This document shows, one piece after another, positions 50,371 through 58,219 of a stretch of 58,219 nucleotides of DNA. A program made the translations under genes and the position numbers. Positions within the stretch are counted from its first letter, which is position 1; each line of letters opens with the position of its first letter. The notes below the pieces were generated by a model. It saw nothing but the letters and a program-made list of their open reading frames with translations. It was not told the DNA's origin and made no database searches. Origin of the DNA: Blastomonas sp. CACIA14H2 (lineage in GTDB: Bacteria > Pseudomonadota > Alphaproteobacteria > Sphingomonadales > Sphingomonadaceae). The stretch spans positions 1 to 58,219 of the forward strand of contig AYSC01000026.1 of assembly GCA_000503195.1 (NCBI GenBank). Reading direction: 5' to 3'.

Positions 50371-50413
50371 TATCCGAGTGGATATTGAAGTTGAGTTTGT
50401 ATCCGATCGGATG
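50371..50413. promoter_or_regulatory. Two operators between receptor and aldo/keto reductase
   Basis: TATCCGAGTGGATA (50371-50384) and TATCCGATCGGATG (50400-50413) lie 29 bases apart. The second sits between a possible -35 (TTGAGT, 50391) and -10 (TAAAAT, 50415) for the reductase gene. Spacing near three helical turns would favour cooperative dimer binding. Confidence 0.7.
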
Positions 50414-50468
50414 CTAAAATCAACTGCCTTTTCGATTTGACCGAGAAGCACGAGGTGGGAGAGAATTT

Positions 50469-51422
50469 GTGAAGCGACGGCCTTACGGAGACAGCGGCAT
50501 CACAGTCAGTTCGCTGTGCTATGGCGCAATGTTGATCGCCCAAGACCCCCAACTGAAAGGAAACGTAGCTCCATCCTTGCTTCACGCGCTCGACGGTGGC
50601 GTTCGTGTCATCGACACTGCGCGAATCTATCCGCGCTCCGAAGCAATTGTCGCCGCAACGCTCAAGCAATGGCGGGGCGAACGCCCTGTACTTTCAACAA
50701 AGCTTGCCCCGCAGACGGCCGCGACATTTCGTGAATATCGCCCGATTGCCGAGGCCTATACGCCAGCGTCCGTCCGGCGTTCAGTCGAGGAAAGTTTGAC
50801 CGCGCTTGGCGTTGAAACACTGGACATCGTTCATCTGCACCAGTGGTGGCATCTCTGGACCTATGACGATGCAATCTTCGCCACGCTCGCGGCGCTACGC
50901 AACGAAGGAAAGATCCGGCATTTGGCGATCAGTGCCGGCGACCACGAGCATGACGCCGTCCTTGAAGCGGTCAATCTGCGGCGCGTTGACGGCATACAGC
51001 TGATCCTCAACCTGTTCGAATCGCGCCCGCTCTCGTCCATCCTACCGCTCGCGGCCTTGCGCGGGGCCGGTGTAATCGCTCGCTGTGCGCTGGACAGCGG
51101 CGGGCTGACTGGCCTGCTCACTCAGGACGACTTTCTGGCCCGGCCTTTCTTAAGACACGCTCCGTTCGAAAACTATGCGTCGCGCCTGAATGCACTTGCT
51201 GCCCACTTTGTTCCAGCCTCGGCGCAGTCGCTCACTGAATTGGCGCTGCGTTTCGCCTTGACCGCGCCGGAAGTCTCGACAGTGACCATTGGCATGTCTT
51301 CTGAGGCGATGGTGGATGTGTGCCTTGAAGCGGAACAGCGGGGTCCGCTCTCTGACGAGGCAATGACATCCATCCGCCGCGAGCACGTCTGGACGAAGAA
51401 TTTTTATGAGCGGTTGATATGA
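50469..51422 (+). CDS. Aldo/keto reductase
   Basis: This is a 317-residue NAD(P)H-dependent reductase. The catalytic residues fall in VIDTARIYPRSE (Asp and Tyr), VLSTKLAP (Lys) and DIVHLHQWW (His). The C-terminal part has the cofactor segment of the family (ALRFALTAPEVSTVTIGMSS). It resembles members acting on sugars or steroid-like ketones. The start is GTG at 50469 after GAGGTGGGAGAG. Its stop overlaps the start of the damaged deacetylase gene (ATGA). Confidence 0.9.
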   Translation: MKRRPYGDSGITVSSLCYGAMLIAQDPQLKGNVAPSLLHALDGGVRVIDTARIYPRSEAIVAATLKQWRGERPVLSTKLAPQTAATFREYRPIAEAYTPASVRRSVEESLTALGVETLDIVHLHQWWHLWTYDDAIFATLAALRNEGKIRHLAISAGDHEHDAVLEAVNLRRVDGIQLILNLFESRPLSSILPLAALRGAGVIARCALDSGGLTGLLTQDDFLARPFLRHAPFENYASRLNALAAHFVPASAQSLTELALRFALTAPEVSTVTIGMSSEAMVDVCLEAEQRGPLSDEAMTSIRREHVWTKNFYERLI

Positions 51423-52106
51423 GCAAAAACTATGTCAGCTTTGTTTCGACGACGGCTTCCGCCGGAGTGCCGACAAGGTGCGACGCATTTTGAGGCGCGC
51501 AACCTTAGCGCTTGCTTTTGCGTGTTGTCGGCCCCGGCACTGGCTGATGATCCTGGCATCAAGGGCGCAACGATTGCGGACTGGGACTATTGGCGTGAAA
51601 CGGTTGCAGCGGGTCATGAAGTCGGGCCGCACGGTCACGCACATGAGTTCTACGGAAGGATGGATTTGGATACAGCCCGCAGGAGTATCGAATCTTGTTG
51701 GCAGACATTCGAACGCGAGCTGCCAGGATTTGACCGCAGAAGTTCAATTTTTCATGTCCCCTATTTGTCGGCCCCCGATGAACTTGTGAGGTGGATCGGC
51801 CAGCAGTCGCTAGGAGCGAGGCTGGTTTGCGGCGGCGAGGGCCTGAATACAATGACTATTCCTGTTGGCAATCCGATCGATTGCATCTGCTTTGGACCTC
51901 ATGAGGTGGGAGCCGCTGCGAACCAGCGACTGAGTCGTTTTCGCTACGAAACTGGCTGGCTGGTGTTCGTGTTCCACGGCATCGACGATGAAGGTTGGGG
52001 TCCAATCACCAGCGGGGAGCTGGAGATTCTAGTAGATAGCGCGCTGTCGGCTAACATGCTTATCGCACCTCCAAGCAGGCTGTTACGTATTGCGAGGTTG
52101 GAATGA
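51419..52106 (+). pseudogene. Polysaccharide deacetylase (NodB-like), two frameshifts
   Basis: Translation would begin at ATG 51419 (MSKNYVSFV) but goes out of frame. The next family part, FDDGFRRSADKVRRIL with the metal-binding Asp pair, lies in another frame. The rest, EARNLSACFCVL through GPHGHAHEFY to the end, lies in a third. One missing T near 51446 and one missing G near 51494 would restore a single protein of about 230 residues. Both fall in short homopolymers, so read error is possible. An alternative is recent loss of this carbohydrate esterase step. Confidence 0.8.
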
Positions 52107-52503
52107 TCGATCGCTTGCGTGTCGACACAGGTCGTCCGCTCGTTCTTGCAATGTTCACCCGTCATATTACCCGCTAGATCAAATTGACCACATGTGCGGG
52201 TCGCCATACAGCGGCCACCGGTAGGGAAAGTGCACTAAATCGGCAAGTCGAAGCATAGCGCTATGGCGGCTAGCTCTCTGACCAAGAAACAATGCATCAC
52301 GCCGCAGACTGATTCGCACAACTCCAACGGTATGCCACCCTTAGGATTGTAGGGCGGGTGGCGAGCGATACGTCCTCGGCACGTATCTGCCGCCTCTACC
52401 ACTACGCTTTCATCAATCTGTTGCAGTCGCCGAGTTTCTGGCTCTCTTGATGTGCTTCTGACGCCGGGCGGCGGTTCGCTCGGTCTATTCCAGGGGCCTT
52501 GCC
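52107..52503. other. Right border of the glycoside cargo; no gene
   Basis: About 400 bases without a recognised gene. A minus-strand frame (52235-52576) overlaps trbB and has no family features. The cargo-backbone junction probably lies here. I could not find matching direct repeats with the 42.66 kb border by eye. Confidence 0.4.
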
Positions 52504-53490
52504 TTGACAGTTCAGCCGATCCGATCTGACGCAAAATTGCGCGGCGCGCGGATGCTGCGCACAGCGCTCGGCGCATCGATTGCAGCGTGGTTAAGTGATC
52601 CTGCCGTCATCGAAGTCATGCTCAATCCGGACGGTCGGCTATGGGTCGATCGGCTTGGTATGGGTATAAGCGACACCGGCGAACTGCTGAGCGCCGCCGA
52701 CGGCGAGCGCATCGTTCGCCTGGTCGCGCACCATGTCGGCGTCGAAGTCCATGCCAAGTCCCCGCGCGTCTCGGCCGAGCTGCCGGAGGGCGGGGAACGG
52801 TTCGAGGGGCTGCTTCCGCCCGTCGTCGCCGCGCCGACCTTCGCGATCCGCAAGCCCGCCGTTGCCGTATTCACGCTCGACGACTATGCGGCGTCAGGCA
52901 TCATGTCGGCGGCGGAGGCTGCCGCACTCCGCGAAGGCGTCGGCGCTCGCGCCAACATCCTTGTCGCTGGCGGCACCGGCAGCGGCAAGACCACGCTGGT
53001 CAACGCGCTGCTGGCAGAGGTGGCGAAGACCGCCGACCGGATCGTTTTGATCGAAGACACGCGCGAGTTGCAATGCGCCGCGCCCAATCTCGTCGCAATG
53101 CGCACCAAAGATGGCGTTGCCTCGCTATCCGATCTCGTCCGATCCTCGCTACGCTTGCGCCCCGATCGCATTCCCATCGGCGAGGTACGCGGCGCCGAAG
53201 CCCTCGACCTGCTCAAAGCCTGGGGCACAGGCCATCCCGGCGGGATCGGCACCATCCACGCCGGGACTGCGCTCGGCGCGCTGCGCCGTATGGAGCAGCT
53301 CATTCAGGAGGCGGTCGTGACGGTCCCCCGCGCGCTGCTCGCCGAGACCATCGACCTGATCGCCGTGCTGGTCCGCGACGGGCATGGCCGCCGCCTCGCC
53401 GAGCTGGCCCGCATCGAGGGGCTCGACCCGGCCACGGGCGACTATCGCCTTATCTCGCTTACTCAACCCCAGTCAGGAGACCTGCCATGA
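52504..53490 (+). CDS. trbB: Conjugal transfer ATPase TrbB
   Basis: The 328-residue VirB11-type secretion ATPase has an N-terminal domain with [18 protein letters not shown], then Walker [18 protein letters not shown], the Asp box [12 protein letters not shown], Walker B region [20 protein letters not shown] and the His box [14 protein letters not shown]. It sits on the inner face of the channel. The start is TTG at 52504, 7 bases after AGGGG. It begins the trb operon: trbC follows with a 4-base overlap. Confidence 0.95.
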   Translation: MTVQPIRSDAKLRGARMLRTALGASIAAWLSDPAVIEVMLNPDGRLWVDRLGMGISDTGELLSAADGERIVRLVAHHVGVEVHAKSPRVSAELPEGGERFEGLLPPVVAAPTFAIRKPAVAVFTLDDYAASGIMSAAEAAALREGVGARANILVAGGTGSGKTTLVNALLAEVAKTADRIVLIEDTRELQCAAPNLVAMRTKDGVASLSDLVRSSLRLRPDRIPIGEVRGAEALDLLKAWGTGHPGGIGTIHAGTALGALRRMEQLIQEAVVTVPRALLAETIDLIAVLVRDGHGRRLAELARIEGLDPATGDYRLISLTQPQSGDLP

Positions 53491-53819
53491 TCCATGCCAT
53501 CCGGCATGGCGCACGCCGCGCCATGTTCGCCATCACCGCCAGCATGATCGCGTTGACCGTTGCGGGTCCCGCCCATGCCGGCGGTTCGTCAATGCCGTGG
53601 GAAGCGCCGCTCCAGTCGATTCTCGAAAGCATCGAGGGTCCGGTGGCCAAGATCATTGCGGTGATGATCATCATCGTGACCGGCCTGACGCTGGCGTTCG
53701 GCGATACCTCGGGCGGCGCGCGGCGTATGATCCAGATCGTGTTCGGCCTGTCGATCGCCTTCGCCGCGTCGAGCTTCTTCCTGTCGTTCTTCTCGTTTGG
53801 CGGCGGAGCGCTCGTCTGA
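53487..53819 (+). CDS. trbC: Conjugal transfer pilin TrbC
   Basis: This 110-residue pre-pilin of the VirB2/TrbC family has a long signal peptide (FAITASMIALTVAGPAHA). Two hydrophobic segments follow (IIAVMIIIVTGLTLAFG and IVFGLSIAFAASSFFLSFF). It is processed by signal peptidase and then, in Trb systems, by TraF (36514). It starts within the trbB stop and its own stop overlaps trbD (TGATG). Confidence 0.92.
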   Translation: MIHAIRHGARRAMFAITASMIALTVAGPAHAGGSSMPWEAPLQSILESIEGPVAKIIAVMIIIVTGLTLAFGDTSGGARRMIQIVFGLSIAFAASSFFLSFFSFGGGALV

Positions 53820-54088
53820 TGGAAGGCGCCGAGCCAATCCCCGGCTATTTCGCGCCGGTTCACCGGGCGCTGACCGAACAGATATTGCTCGGCGGCGCGC
53901 CGCGGGCACTTGCCATCGTGAACGGCACGCTGGCGGGCGCGATCGGTCTCGGTCTGCGCCTCTGGATCGCCGGCCTCGTCATCTGGGCGATCGGCCACGC
54001 GCTCGCGGTCTGGGCCGCGCGCCGCGACCCGCAGTTCGTGGACGTGGCCCGCCGCCACTTCCGCTACCCGACCTGGATGCAGCCATGA
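53819..54088 (+). CDS. trbD: Conjugal transfer protein TrbD
   Basis: This 89-residue VirB3-type inner-membrane protein has one or two hydrophobic segments (GTLAGAIGLGLRLWIAGLVI) flanked by the family motifs GYFAPVHRALTEQILLGGAP and VDVARRHFRYP. It anchors the TrbE ATPase to the membrane. Both neighbours overlap it. Confidence 0.92.
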   Translation: MEGAEPIPGYFAPVHRALTEQILLGGAPRALAIVNGTLAGAIGLGLRLWIAGLVIWAIGHALAVWAARRDPQFVDVARRHFRYPTWMQP

Positions 54089-56520
54089 TGAGCTTGCGTG
54101 AATACCGCAACAAGGCGGCGCACCTCGCCGACTTCTTGCCCTGGGCGGCGTTGGTCGGTGAAGGGGTCGTTCTCAACAAGGATGGCAGCTTTCAGCGAAC
54201 CGCCCGGTTCCGTGGGCCGGACCTCGATTCCGCCACCCCGGCCGAGCTGGTCGCGGTGACGGCGCGACTCAACAATGCACTGCGCCGACTCGGCTCGGGC
54301 TGGGCAATCTTCGTCGAGGCGCAGCGTACGCCCGCGCTCGACTATCCCGATGCCGCGTTCCCCGATCCGGTGTCCGCGCTCGTGGACATGGAGCGGCGCG
54401 AACAGTTCCGCGAGGAAGGCGCGCATTTCGAGAGCCGCTATTTCCTGACGCTGTTGTGGATGCCGCCGGCCGAGAAAGCCGCCCGCGCCGAAGGCTGGCT
54501 ATACGAGGGCCGCTCGACCACCGGCGTCAATCCGTGGGAGGTGTTAGCTGGCTTCCGCGACCGTAGCGATCGCGTGCTCAGCCTGGTCGAAGGCTTCGTG
54601 CCCGAGGTTCGCTGGCTCGATGACGCTGAGACGCTGACCTACCTGCACAGCACCATCTCGACCCGCCGTCAGCGTGTGCGCGTGCCGGAGACGCCGATGC
54701 ACCTCGACGCGCTGCTCGCCGACGAGCCGCTGACCGGCGGGCTGGAGCCGCGCCTGGGCGGGCATTATCTGCGCACGCTCACCATCGTCGGATTCCCGAG
54801 CGTGACGTTTCCGGGGCTGCTCGACGACCTGAACCGGCTCGCCTTCGAGTATCGTTGGTCCACCCGCGCGATTATGCTGGATAAGACCGATGCGACCAAG
54901 CTGCTGACCCGCATCCGCCGCCAGTGGTTCGCCAAGCGCAAGAGTGTCGCGGCGATCCTCAAGGAAGTGATGACCAACGAGGCGAGCACGCTGCTCGACA
55001 GCGACGCCTCGAACAAGGCCGCCGACGCCGACACAGCCTTGCAGGAGCTGGGTGCCGACTATGCCGGTATGGCCTATGTCACCGCGACGGTGACGGTATG
55101 GGACCGCGACCCCGCCGTTGCGGCGGAGAAGCTGCGGCTGGTCGAGAAGGTGATCCAGGGCCGCGACTTCACCGTCATCCCCGAGGGCATGAATGCGATC
55201 GAGGCGTGGCTGGGAAGCCTGCCGGGCCACACCTACGCCAATGTCCGCCAGCCCCCGATTTCCACCATCAATCTCGCCCACCTGATCCCCCTGTCAGCGG
55301 TATGGGCGGGGCCGGAACGGGACGAGCACTTCGACGCTCCCCCCTTGCTCTACGGCAAGACCGAAGGCTCGACCCCGTTCCGGTTTTCCCTTCACGTCGG
55401 AGATGTCGGCCACACGCTGATCGTCGGGCCGACCGGGGCTGGCAAATCGGTGCTGCTCGCCCTGATGGCGATGCAGTTCCGCCGCTACGAGAACGCGCAG
55501 GTCTTCGCCTTCGATTACGGCGGCAGCATCCGCGCCGCCGCTACGGCCATGGGCGGTGACTGGCAGGACTTGGGCGGGATGCTCGCCGACGAGGCCGGCG
55601 ACGGCGTGCAGCTTCAACCGCTCGCGCGGATCGACGATCCCGCCGAGCGGGCGTGGGCGGCGGAATGGCTGGCGGCGATCCTGATCAGCGAAGGCGTCGC
55701 AGTCGATCCGCAGGCCAAGGAGCATTTGTGGTCGGCGCTCGGGTCACTGGCGTCCGCGCCGGTTGCAGAACGCACGCTGACAGGCCTTGCGGTCTTGCTC
55801 CAAAACCAGCAGCTCAAGCAGGCGCTTGCGCCTTACTGCATTAGCGGACCATGGGGCCGGCTTCTCGATGCCGAGGCCGAACGGCTCGGCGAAGCTTCTG
55901 TGCAGGCGTTCGAGACCGAAGGTTTGGTCGGCGCGGGCTCGGCCGCCGCCGTGCTGTCCTATCTGTTCCACCGCATCGGCGATCGGCTCGACGGTTCGCC
56001 CACGCTCATCATCATCGACGAAGGCTGGCTGGTGCTCGACAGCCCCGACTTCGCCGCGCAGCTCCGCGAATGGCTAAAGACGCTCCGGAAGAAGAACGCC
56101 AGCGTGGTGTTTGCAACACAGAGCCTCGCCGACATCGAGACCAGCGACATCGCGCCCGCCATCATCGAGAGCTGCCCGACACGCATTTTCCTGCCCAACG
56201 AGCGGGCGGCCGAACCGCAGATCGCTGCCATCTACGAGCGGTTCGGGCTCAACGCCCGTCAGATCGAAATCGTGAGTCGGTCGACGCCGAAGCGCGACTA
56301 TTTCTGCCAGTCGCGGCGGGGAAACCGGCTGTTCGAGCTGGGATTGGGCGAGGTCGCGCTCGCTTTCGCGGCCGCGTCGTCGAAAACCGACCAGCTCGCC
56401 ATCGCCAACATCGTCGAGACCCACGGCCAAGCTGCGTTTGTCGCCGAGTGGCTGCACCATCGCGGCCTTGCATGGGCGGTCGAGCTTCTTCCCTCCGATC
56501 CCAATCACCAACCCCAGTAG
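54085..56520 (+). CDS. trbE: Conjugal transfer ATPase TrbE
   Basis: This is an 811-residue VirB4-type ATPase that powers pilus assembly and substrate transfer. The N-terminal domain starts LREYRNKAAHLADFLPWAAL. The ATPase domain has Walker A LIVGPTGAGKSVLLALM (residues about 448-464), FAFDYGGSI, Walker B TLIIIDEGWLVLDSPDF and the sensor ASVVFATQSLADI. Length is standard. ATG at 54085 overlaps the trbD stop by ATGA. Confidence 0.95.
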   Translation: MMSLREYRNKAAHLADFLPWAALVGEGVVLNKDGSFQRTARFRGPDLDSATPAELVAVTARLNNALRRLGSGWAIFVEAQRTPALDYPDAAFPDPVSALVDMERREQFREEGAHFESRYFLTLLWMPPAEKAARAEGWLYEGRSTTGVNPWEVLAGFRDRSDRVLSLVEGFVPEVRWLDDAETLTYLHSTISTRRQRVRVPETPMHLDALLADEPLTGGLEPRLGGHYLRTLTIVGFPSVTFPGLLDDLNRLAFEYRWSTRAIMLDKTDATKLLTRIRRQWFAKRKSVAAILKEVMTNEASTLLDSDASNKAADADTALQELGADYAGMAYVTATVTVWDRDPAVAAEKLRLVEKVIQGRDFTVIPEGMNAIEAWLGSLPGHTYANVRQPPISTINLAHLIPLSAVWAGPERDEHFDAPPLLYGKTEGSTPFRFSLHVGDVGHTLIVGPTGAGKSVLLALMAMQFRRYENAQVFAFDYGGSIRAAATAMGGDWQDLGGMLADEAGDGVQLQPLARIDDPAERAWAAEWLAAILISEGVAVDPQAKEHLWSALGSLASAPVAERTLTGLAVLLQNQQLKQALAPYCISGPWGRLLDAEAERLGEASVQAFETEGLVGAGSAAAVLSYLFHRIGDRLDGSPTLIIIDEGWLVLDSPDFAAQLREWLKTLRKKNASVVFATQSLADIETSDIAPAIIESCPTRIFLPNERAAEPQIAAIYERFGLNARQIEIVSRSTPKRDYFCQSRRGNRLFELGLGEVALAFAAASSKTDQLAIANIVETHGQAAFVAEWLHHRGLAWAVELLPSDPNHQPQ

Positions 56521-56531
56521 GAGTCATTGCC

Positions 56532-57245
56532 ATGAAAACCCATCTACTGCGCCGCGCCATTCTGGCCGGTGTTCTCGCCACATCGAGCGTCGTCTTTGTC
56601 GGCGTCGCAACCCCCGCCGTCGCGCAACTGGTCGTCAAGGACCCAACCAACTACGCCCAGAATGTCCTGCAAGCGGCGCGCGCCTTGCAACAGGTCAACA
56701 ACCAGATCACCCAGATCCAGCAGCAGGCCGAAAGCCTGATCAACGAGAGCCGCAACCTCGCCTCGCTGCCGTTCAGTTCGCTCCAGGAGTTGCAGCAGCA
56801 GGTCCAGCGCACGCAGCAACTGATGGGCGAGGCCAAGCGCATCGCCTATGACGTCCAGAACGTCCAGCAGGCCTTCGATGGCCGGTATCGCGGCGGCGCG
56901 CTGACCGGCAGCCACGCGCAAATGGTTGCCAACGCCAATGCACGCTGGGAAGACAGCGTTGCCGCGTTCGAAGATGCGCTCCGGGTTCAGGCCGGGGTGG
57001 TCGGCAATATCGACGGTGCGCGTGGTGTGATGGACCGACTGGTATCATCGAGCCAGTCGGCGACCGGTGCCCTGCAGGCAGCACAGGCAGGCAATCAGCT
57101 GCTCGCGCTCCAGGCGCAGCAGCTCGCCGACCTCACCGCGCTCGTCGCCGCGCAGGGCCGCGCGCAGGCGCTGGAGTCCGCGCGCACCGCCGCCACCGAA
57201 GCCGAGAGCCGGGAACGCTTCCGCCGTTTTCGCGCGCGCGACTGA
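56532..57245 (+). CDS. trbJ: Conjugal transfer protein TrbJ
   Basis: This 237-residue VirB5-type periplasmic protein has a signal peptide (GVLATSSVVFVGVATPAVA). A long helical body rich in Gln and Ala follows (QVNNQITQIQQQAESLINES, LQELQQQVQRTQQLMGEA). It is a minor pilus-tip component, with DPTNYAQNVLQA as the family opening. AGGAG lies 9 bases before the ATG, 11 bases after trbE. Confidence 0.93.
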   Translation: MKTHLLRRAILAGVLATSSVVFVGVATPAVAQLVVKDPTNYAQNVLQAARALQQVNNQITQIQQQAESLINESRNLASLPFSSLQELQQQVQRTQQLMGEAKRIAYDVQNVQQAFDGRYRGGALTGSHAQMVANANARWEDSVAAFEDALRVQAGVVGNIDGARGVMDRLVSSSQSATGALQAAQAGNQLLALQAQQLADLTALVAAQGRAQALESARTAATEAESRERFRRFRARD

Positions 57246-57246
57246 G

Positions 57247-57492
57247 ATGAGCCGGACCGCCAAGATCGCGGGCGTCGCGGCGCTGGCCGGGATGATGGTG
57301 ACGGTCGCAACCGTCACCGTCTCGCGGCCGGAGCAGCCCATGGCAGCCTCACCCATCTCGCGTGAGCCTGATGACCAGCGCTTGGCCGCCGACCTTCGCC
57401 GCTGCCGCACTATCACCATGCCCGACAGCGGGTGCGAGGCGGCATGGGAAGCCAAGCGCCGCAGCTTCTTTGGGCGGGACGACAAGCAATGA
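57247..57492 (+). CDS. Putative entry exclusion protein TrbK-alt
   Basis: This 81-residue protein has one N-terminal hydrophobic segment (KIAGVAALAGMMVTVATVTV). A short C-terminal part, DLRRCRTITMPDSGCEAAW, carries two cysteines, and AKRRSFFG follows; these are typical of the TrbK-alt family that replaces TrbK in alphaproteobacterial trb operons. TrbK proteins block uptake of a second copy of the same element. It lies 1 base after trbJ and overlaps trbL (ATGA). Confidence 0.85.
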   Translation: MSRTAKIAGVAALAGMMVTVATVTVSRPEQPMAASPISREPDDQRLAADLRRCRTITMPDSGCEAAWEAKRRSFFGRDDKQ

Positions 57493-58219
57493 ACGACACC
57501 GGCGTCATCGACACCTTTTTGGGCGTCTTCACGAGCTACATCGACAGCGGGTTCGGTCTGCTCGGCGGCGAGGTCGCATTTCTCTCGACCACGCTGATCG
57601 CCATCGACCTCACCATCGCCGGACTGTTCTGGGCATGGGGCGCCGACGAGGATGTGCTCCAGCGCCTCATAAAGAAGACGCTCTATATCGGCACCTTTGC
57701 CTTCATCATCGGCAATTTCGGGACGCTCGCGACGATCGTGTTCGAGAGCTTCGCCGGATTGGGTCTTCAAGCCAGCGGCGGAGCGCTGTCGATTGCCGAC
57801 TTCATGCGTCCGGGCAAGATCGCCGAGACCGGCCTCGACGCCGCCGATCCGCTGCTTGCCGCAACCGAAGATTTGCTCGGCCCTGTCGGGCTGTTCACCA
57901 ACTTCGTCCAGATCCTCGTGCTGTTGCTCGCGTGGGTCATCGTCGTCCTCGCCTTCTTCATCATCGCCATCCAGGTGTTCGTAACGCTGATCGAGTTCAA
58001 GCTGGTGACGCTCGCGGGTTTCGTGCTGCTGCCCTTCGCCTACTTCAACAAGACCGCCTTCATGGCTGAACGCGTGCTCGGCCACATCGTCTCGAGCGGC
58101 ATCAAGATCCTCGTGCTGGCCGTCATCACCGGTATCGGGACAACACTGTTCGGCCAGTTCACTAGCGCGGGCATGGGCGCGGATCCCAATCTCGAACAGG
58201 TGATGGCGATCGCATTGGC
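57489..58219 (+). CDS. trbL: Conjugal transfer protein TrbL (truncated by window end)
   Basis: The reading frame opens at 57489 and runs off the window after 243 codons. The visible part is a VirB6-type polytopic membrane protein: VIDTFLGVFTSYIDSGFGLL, FLSTTLIAIDLTIAGLFWAW, IGNFGTLATIVFESFAGLGL and the strongly hydrophobic LLLAWVIVVLAFFIIAIQVF. TrbL forms the inner-membrane channel. trbF, trbG and trbI are expected to the right. The start overlaps trbK by ATGA. Confidence 0.92.
   Translation, partial: MNDTGVIDTFLGVFTSYIDSGFGLLGGEVAFLSTTLIAIDLTIAGLFWAWGADEDVLQRLIKKTLYIGTFAFIIGNFGTLATIVFESFAGLGLQASGGALSIADFMRPGKIAETGLDAADPLLAATEDLLGPVGLFTNFVQILVLLLAWVIVVLAFFIIAIQVFVTLIEFKLVTLAGFVLLPFAYFNKTAFMAERVLGHIVSSGIKILVLAVITGIGTTLFGQFTSAGMGADPNLEQVMAIAL

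Larger units (their letters stand above)
13923..58219. mobile_element. Integrative conjugative element (left part)
   Basis: Everything to the right of tRNA-Gly is mobile-element content: ParB and Toprim maintenance genes, DUF932, DUF2493, DUF736 and DUF2840 accessory genes, TraF, relaxase, TraG coupling protein and a Trb-type type IV secretion cluster. Two cargo blocks sit in it (a phosphorothioation defence island and a glycoside-use cluster). The right end, the rest of the trb genes and the integrase are not in the window, so the total size is unknown. An integrated plasmid is the alternative reading. Confidence 0.85.

Noticed and set aside
52235-52576. Possible minus-strand gene before trbB
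   Set aside because: Overlaps the trbB start and has no recognisable domain; composition looks non-coding.
1-58219. CRISPR array or insertion sequence
   Set aside because: No regularly spaced direct repeats and no transposase with terminal repeats were seen anywhere in the window.

Overview
The window is high-GC DNA that looks like a sphingomonad (Alphaproteobacteria, Sphingomonadales). The evidence is the order rnd-like / lptC / lptA / lptB / rpoN, a two-domain cold-shock protein of alphaproteobacterial type, palindromic intergenic repeats built on CCCGCCTTCGCGGG, and a conjugative backbone (DUF932, ParB, Toprim, DUF2493, DUF736, DUF2840, TraF, relaxase, TraG, Trb) of the kind found in sphingomonad integrative elements. 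No species is claimed.

Positions 1-13922 are ordinary chromosome: uracil-DNA glycosylase, a VOC protein, an SDR plus acyl-CoA dehydrogenase pair, a small TonB-C protein, a higBA toxin-antitoxin pair with a palindromic operator, a cold-shock protein, TerC, the lipopolysaccharide-export genes lptC/A/B with rpoN, a methyltransferase, a Lon-N-domain protein and a CnoX-like thioredoxin. The block ends in an intact tRNA-Gly(GCC).

From the 3' end of that tRNA to the end of the window lies one integrated conjugative element. Its right end and its integrase are not in view. Its backbone appears in three pieces: 14.2-21.2 kb (DUF932, ParB, Toprim, DUF2493), 33.5-42.7 kb (DUF736, regulators, DUF2285, TraF, lytic transglycosylase, relaxase, TraG, CopG) and 52.5 kb to the end (trbB, C, D, E, J, K and a truncated trbL). 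Several backbone genes share structured leaders: one class precedes DUF932 and parB, another precedes DUF2493 and DUF736.

Two cargo blocks interrupt the backbone. Cargo 1 (about 21.5-33.0 kb) is a defence island. It has a complete sspABCD-like DNA phosphorothioation operon. Divergent from sspA is a protein joining a ScoMcrA-like sulfur-binding domain to a GIY-YIG nuclease domain. Convergent to sspD is a two-gene operon of a dual-GHKL histidine-kinase-like protein and an unusual receiver-like protein. No canonical sspE is visible, so this arrangement may be a phosphorothioate-based immune system with an undescribed effector and signalling arm. Cargo 2 (about 42.7-52.1 kb, between copG and trbB) is a small glycoside-use regulon: GH5 hydrolase, GPH symporter, phytanoyl-CoA-dioxygenase-like enzyme, TetR regulator, TonB-dependent receptor, aldo/keto reductase and a frameshifted polysaccharide deacetylase. 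Its three divergent promoter regions carry four copies of the palindrome TATCCGANNGGATA.
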